A stretch of 6,315 nucleotides of DNA from positions 1 to 6,315 of the forward strand of contig JBBRWV010000164.1 in NCBI GenBank assembly GCA_038248985.1, given 5' to 3'. The notes beneath the pieces are model-generated. The model did not search any database and had not been told where the DNA came from. It was given only the letters and a program-made list of their open reading frames with translations. This DNA comes from JBBRWV01 sp038248985 (GTDB lineage: Bacteria > Planctomycetota > Phycisphaerae > WQYP01). Positions 5,884 through 6,315 of the stretch are shown piece after piece (the stretch's first letter is position 1; every line of letters begins with the position of its first letter). Made by a program: the position numbers and the translations under genes.

Positions 5884-6140
5884 ATTTCCACACAATCTCC
5901 TCAACACGATATCCACAACTCTTCCACAAGTTGTCCTCCGGACGATTCACAGCGTAAGTTCTCATTACTTCACAAGTTGGATTCGACTGATATTTTGCAT
6001 GCGTTAGCTCACACGTTTCTTTGTCCACATACGAAGGGACTATTCATAGCACACGCGCGTGTCGCGTCCTACGTGCGCCACGCTAAATCGGATAGTGCTA
6101 AATTCTTGAGTAAATTCCATCAGTACTGACTTTTTTATGG
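5884..6140 (+). other. Candidate replication origin: DnaA-box-like cluster with AT-rich repeats
   Basis: Four same-strand TCCACA motifs are seen: ATTTCCACA (5884-5892), ATATCCACA (5909-5917), TCTTCCACA (5920-5928) and TTGTCCACA (6021-6029). The second and fourth differ by one base from the DnaA box TTATCCACA. The 9-mer CACAAGTTG repeats at 5925-5933 and 5971-5979. A perfect palindrome follows (6051-6062), then TAAAT repeats at 6084, 6099 and 6111 and a T-rich stretch to about 6136 that could unwind. The yidC-mnmE cluster is often near oriC, which adds weight. No dnaA or dnaN is visible in the window and no box is a perfect match. Confidence 0.3.
6051..6062. repeat. Perfect 12-bp palindrome
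   Basis: ACACGCGCGTGT is its own reverse complement, with no spacer. It lies 21 bp after the TTGTCCACA motif and just before the AT-richer repeats, in a region without genes. It is a plausible protein-binding site of unknown owner. Confidence 0.5.
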
Positions 6141-6162
6141 ATGTCCTGATCTAGTGCCGTGC

Positions 6163-6291
6163 ATGCTCTACACGCTTAGTCCAGAAATGCACAAATGCCG
6201 CTGGACATTGGTAATTTGCATGGTGCTACTCTTTTATTTGCCGCAAACTGCAAGGTGGGTGGACGGCGAGTCGGAGGTACGCGCGTCTTAA
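6163..6291 (+). CDS. Doubtful 42-residue ORF with a hydrophobic segment
   Basis: The ATG at 6163 to TAA at 6289 encodes 42 residues. From the internal Met at 6187, KCR is followed by the hydrophobic run WTLVICMVLLFYLP and then PQTA, which looks like a signal peptide or a single membrane helix. About 12 polar residues (WVDGESEVRAS) follow. Neither start has a clear Shine-Dalgarno. It could be a small membrane protein, the severed start of a decayed exported protein, or chance. I do not recognise it. Confidence 0.2.
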   Translation: MLYTLSPEMHKCRWTLVICMVLLFYLPQTARWVDGESEVRAS

Positions 6292-6315
6292 TAAGTAGCA
6301 GTTATTGCGGCGATG

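Noticed and set aside
5699..6007. Plus-strand 102-codon ORF
   Set aside because: It starts with a GTG inside an inverted-repeat arm, has no Shine-Dalgarno, looks like random composition and crosses the DnaA-box-like cluster.
5810..6028. Minus-strand 72-codon ORF
   Set aside because: It starts with a GTG without a ribosome site and has no family resemblance. Probably chance.
6313..6315. Terminal ATG as the start of the next gene
   Set aside because: There is no Shine-Dalgarno before it and no following sequence to judge.

Overview
The window reads as one end of a bacterial chromosomal housekeeping cluster at roughly 55% GC. It holds three co-directional plus-strand genes (yidC, cut by the left edge; mnmE; a membrane-anchored HtrA/Deg protease), one convergent minus-strand gene for a FliA/WhiG-type sigma factor, and two long non-coding stretches. 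The YidC has a long extracytoplasmic domain, so the cell has two membranes. The divergent MnmE, the style of the YidC C-terminal domain and the solitary FliA/WhiG sigma remind me of the PVC group, most likely Planctomycetota (Phycisphaerae-like). This is from memory, not a search.

Layout: 2-1465 yidC (3' part), 1500-2858 mnmE, 2901-4091 htrA. These are spaced 34 and 42 bp apart and are probably one transcript serving membrane protein insertion, tRNA wobble-uridine modification and envelope proteolysis. 4092-4617 has no convincing ORF but is packed with short perfect inverted repeats. 4618-5442 (minus) is the sigma factor. 5443-6315 is non-coding apart from one doubtful small ORF, and holds more inverted repeats and a cluster of DnaA-box-like motifs.

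The most interesting signal surrounds the sigma gene. On the minus strand, seven hairpins downstream of its stop carry GGA in the loop (loops GGA, AGGA, ACGGAA, GGA, AUGGAC, AUGGAUG, AUGGAC). Two of these sites contain CAGGATG or AAGGATG cores like those in CsrB/RsmZ sponge RNAs. In the gene's leader, two more hairpins display GGA in 3-nt loops about 45 nt apart, one on the Shine-Dalgarno of the ATG start and one on that of an alternative GTG start. The inferred model is a FliA-like sigma whose mRNA is a CsrA/RsmA target and whose 3' region acts as, or is processed into, a CsrA-titrating RNA. CsrA itself is not in the window and nothing here proves expression.

The right-hand part (about 5884-6140) has four same-strand TCCACA motifs, a perfect 12-bp palindrome and short AT-rich repeats. 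Because yidC-mnmE clusters often lie near the replication origin, this is a candidate oriC, held at low to moderate confidence.
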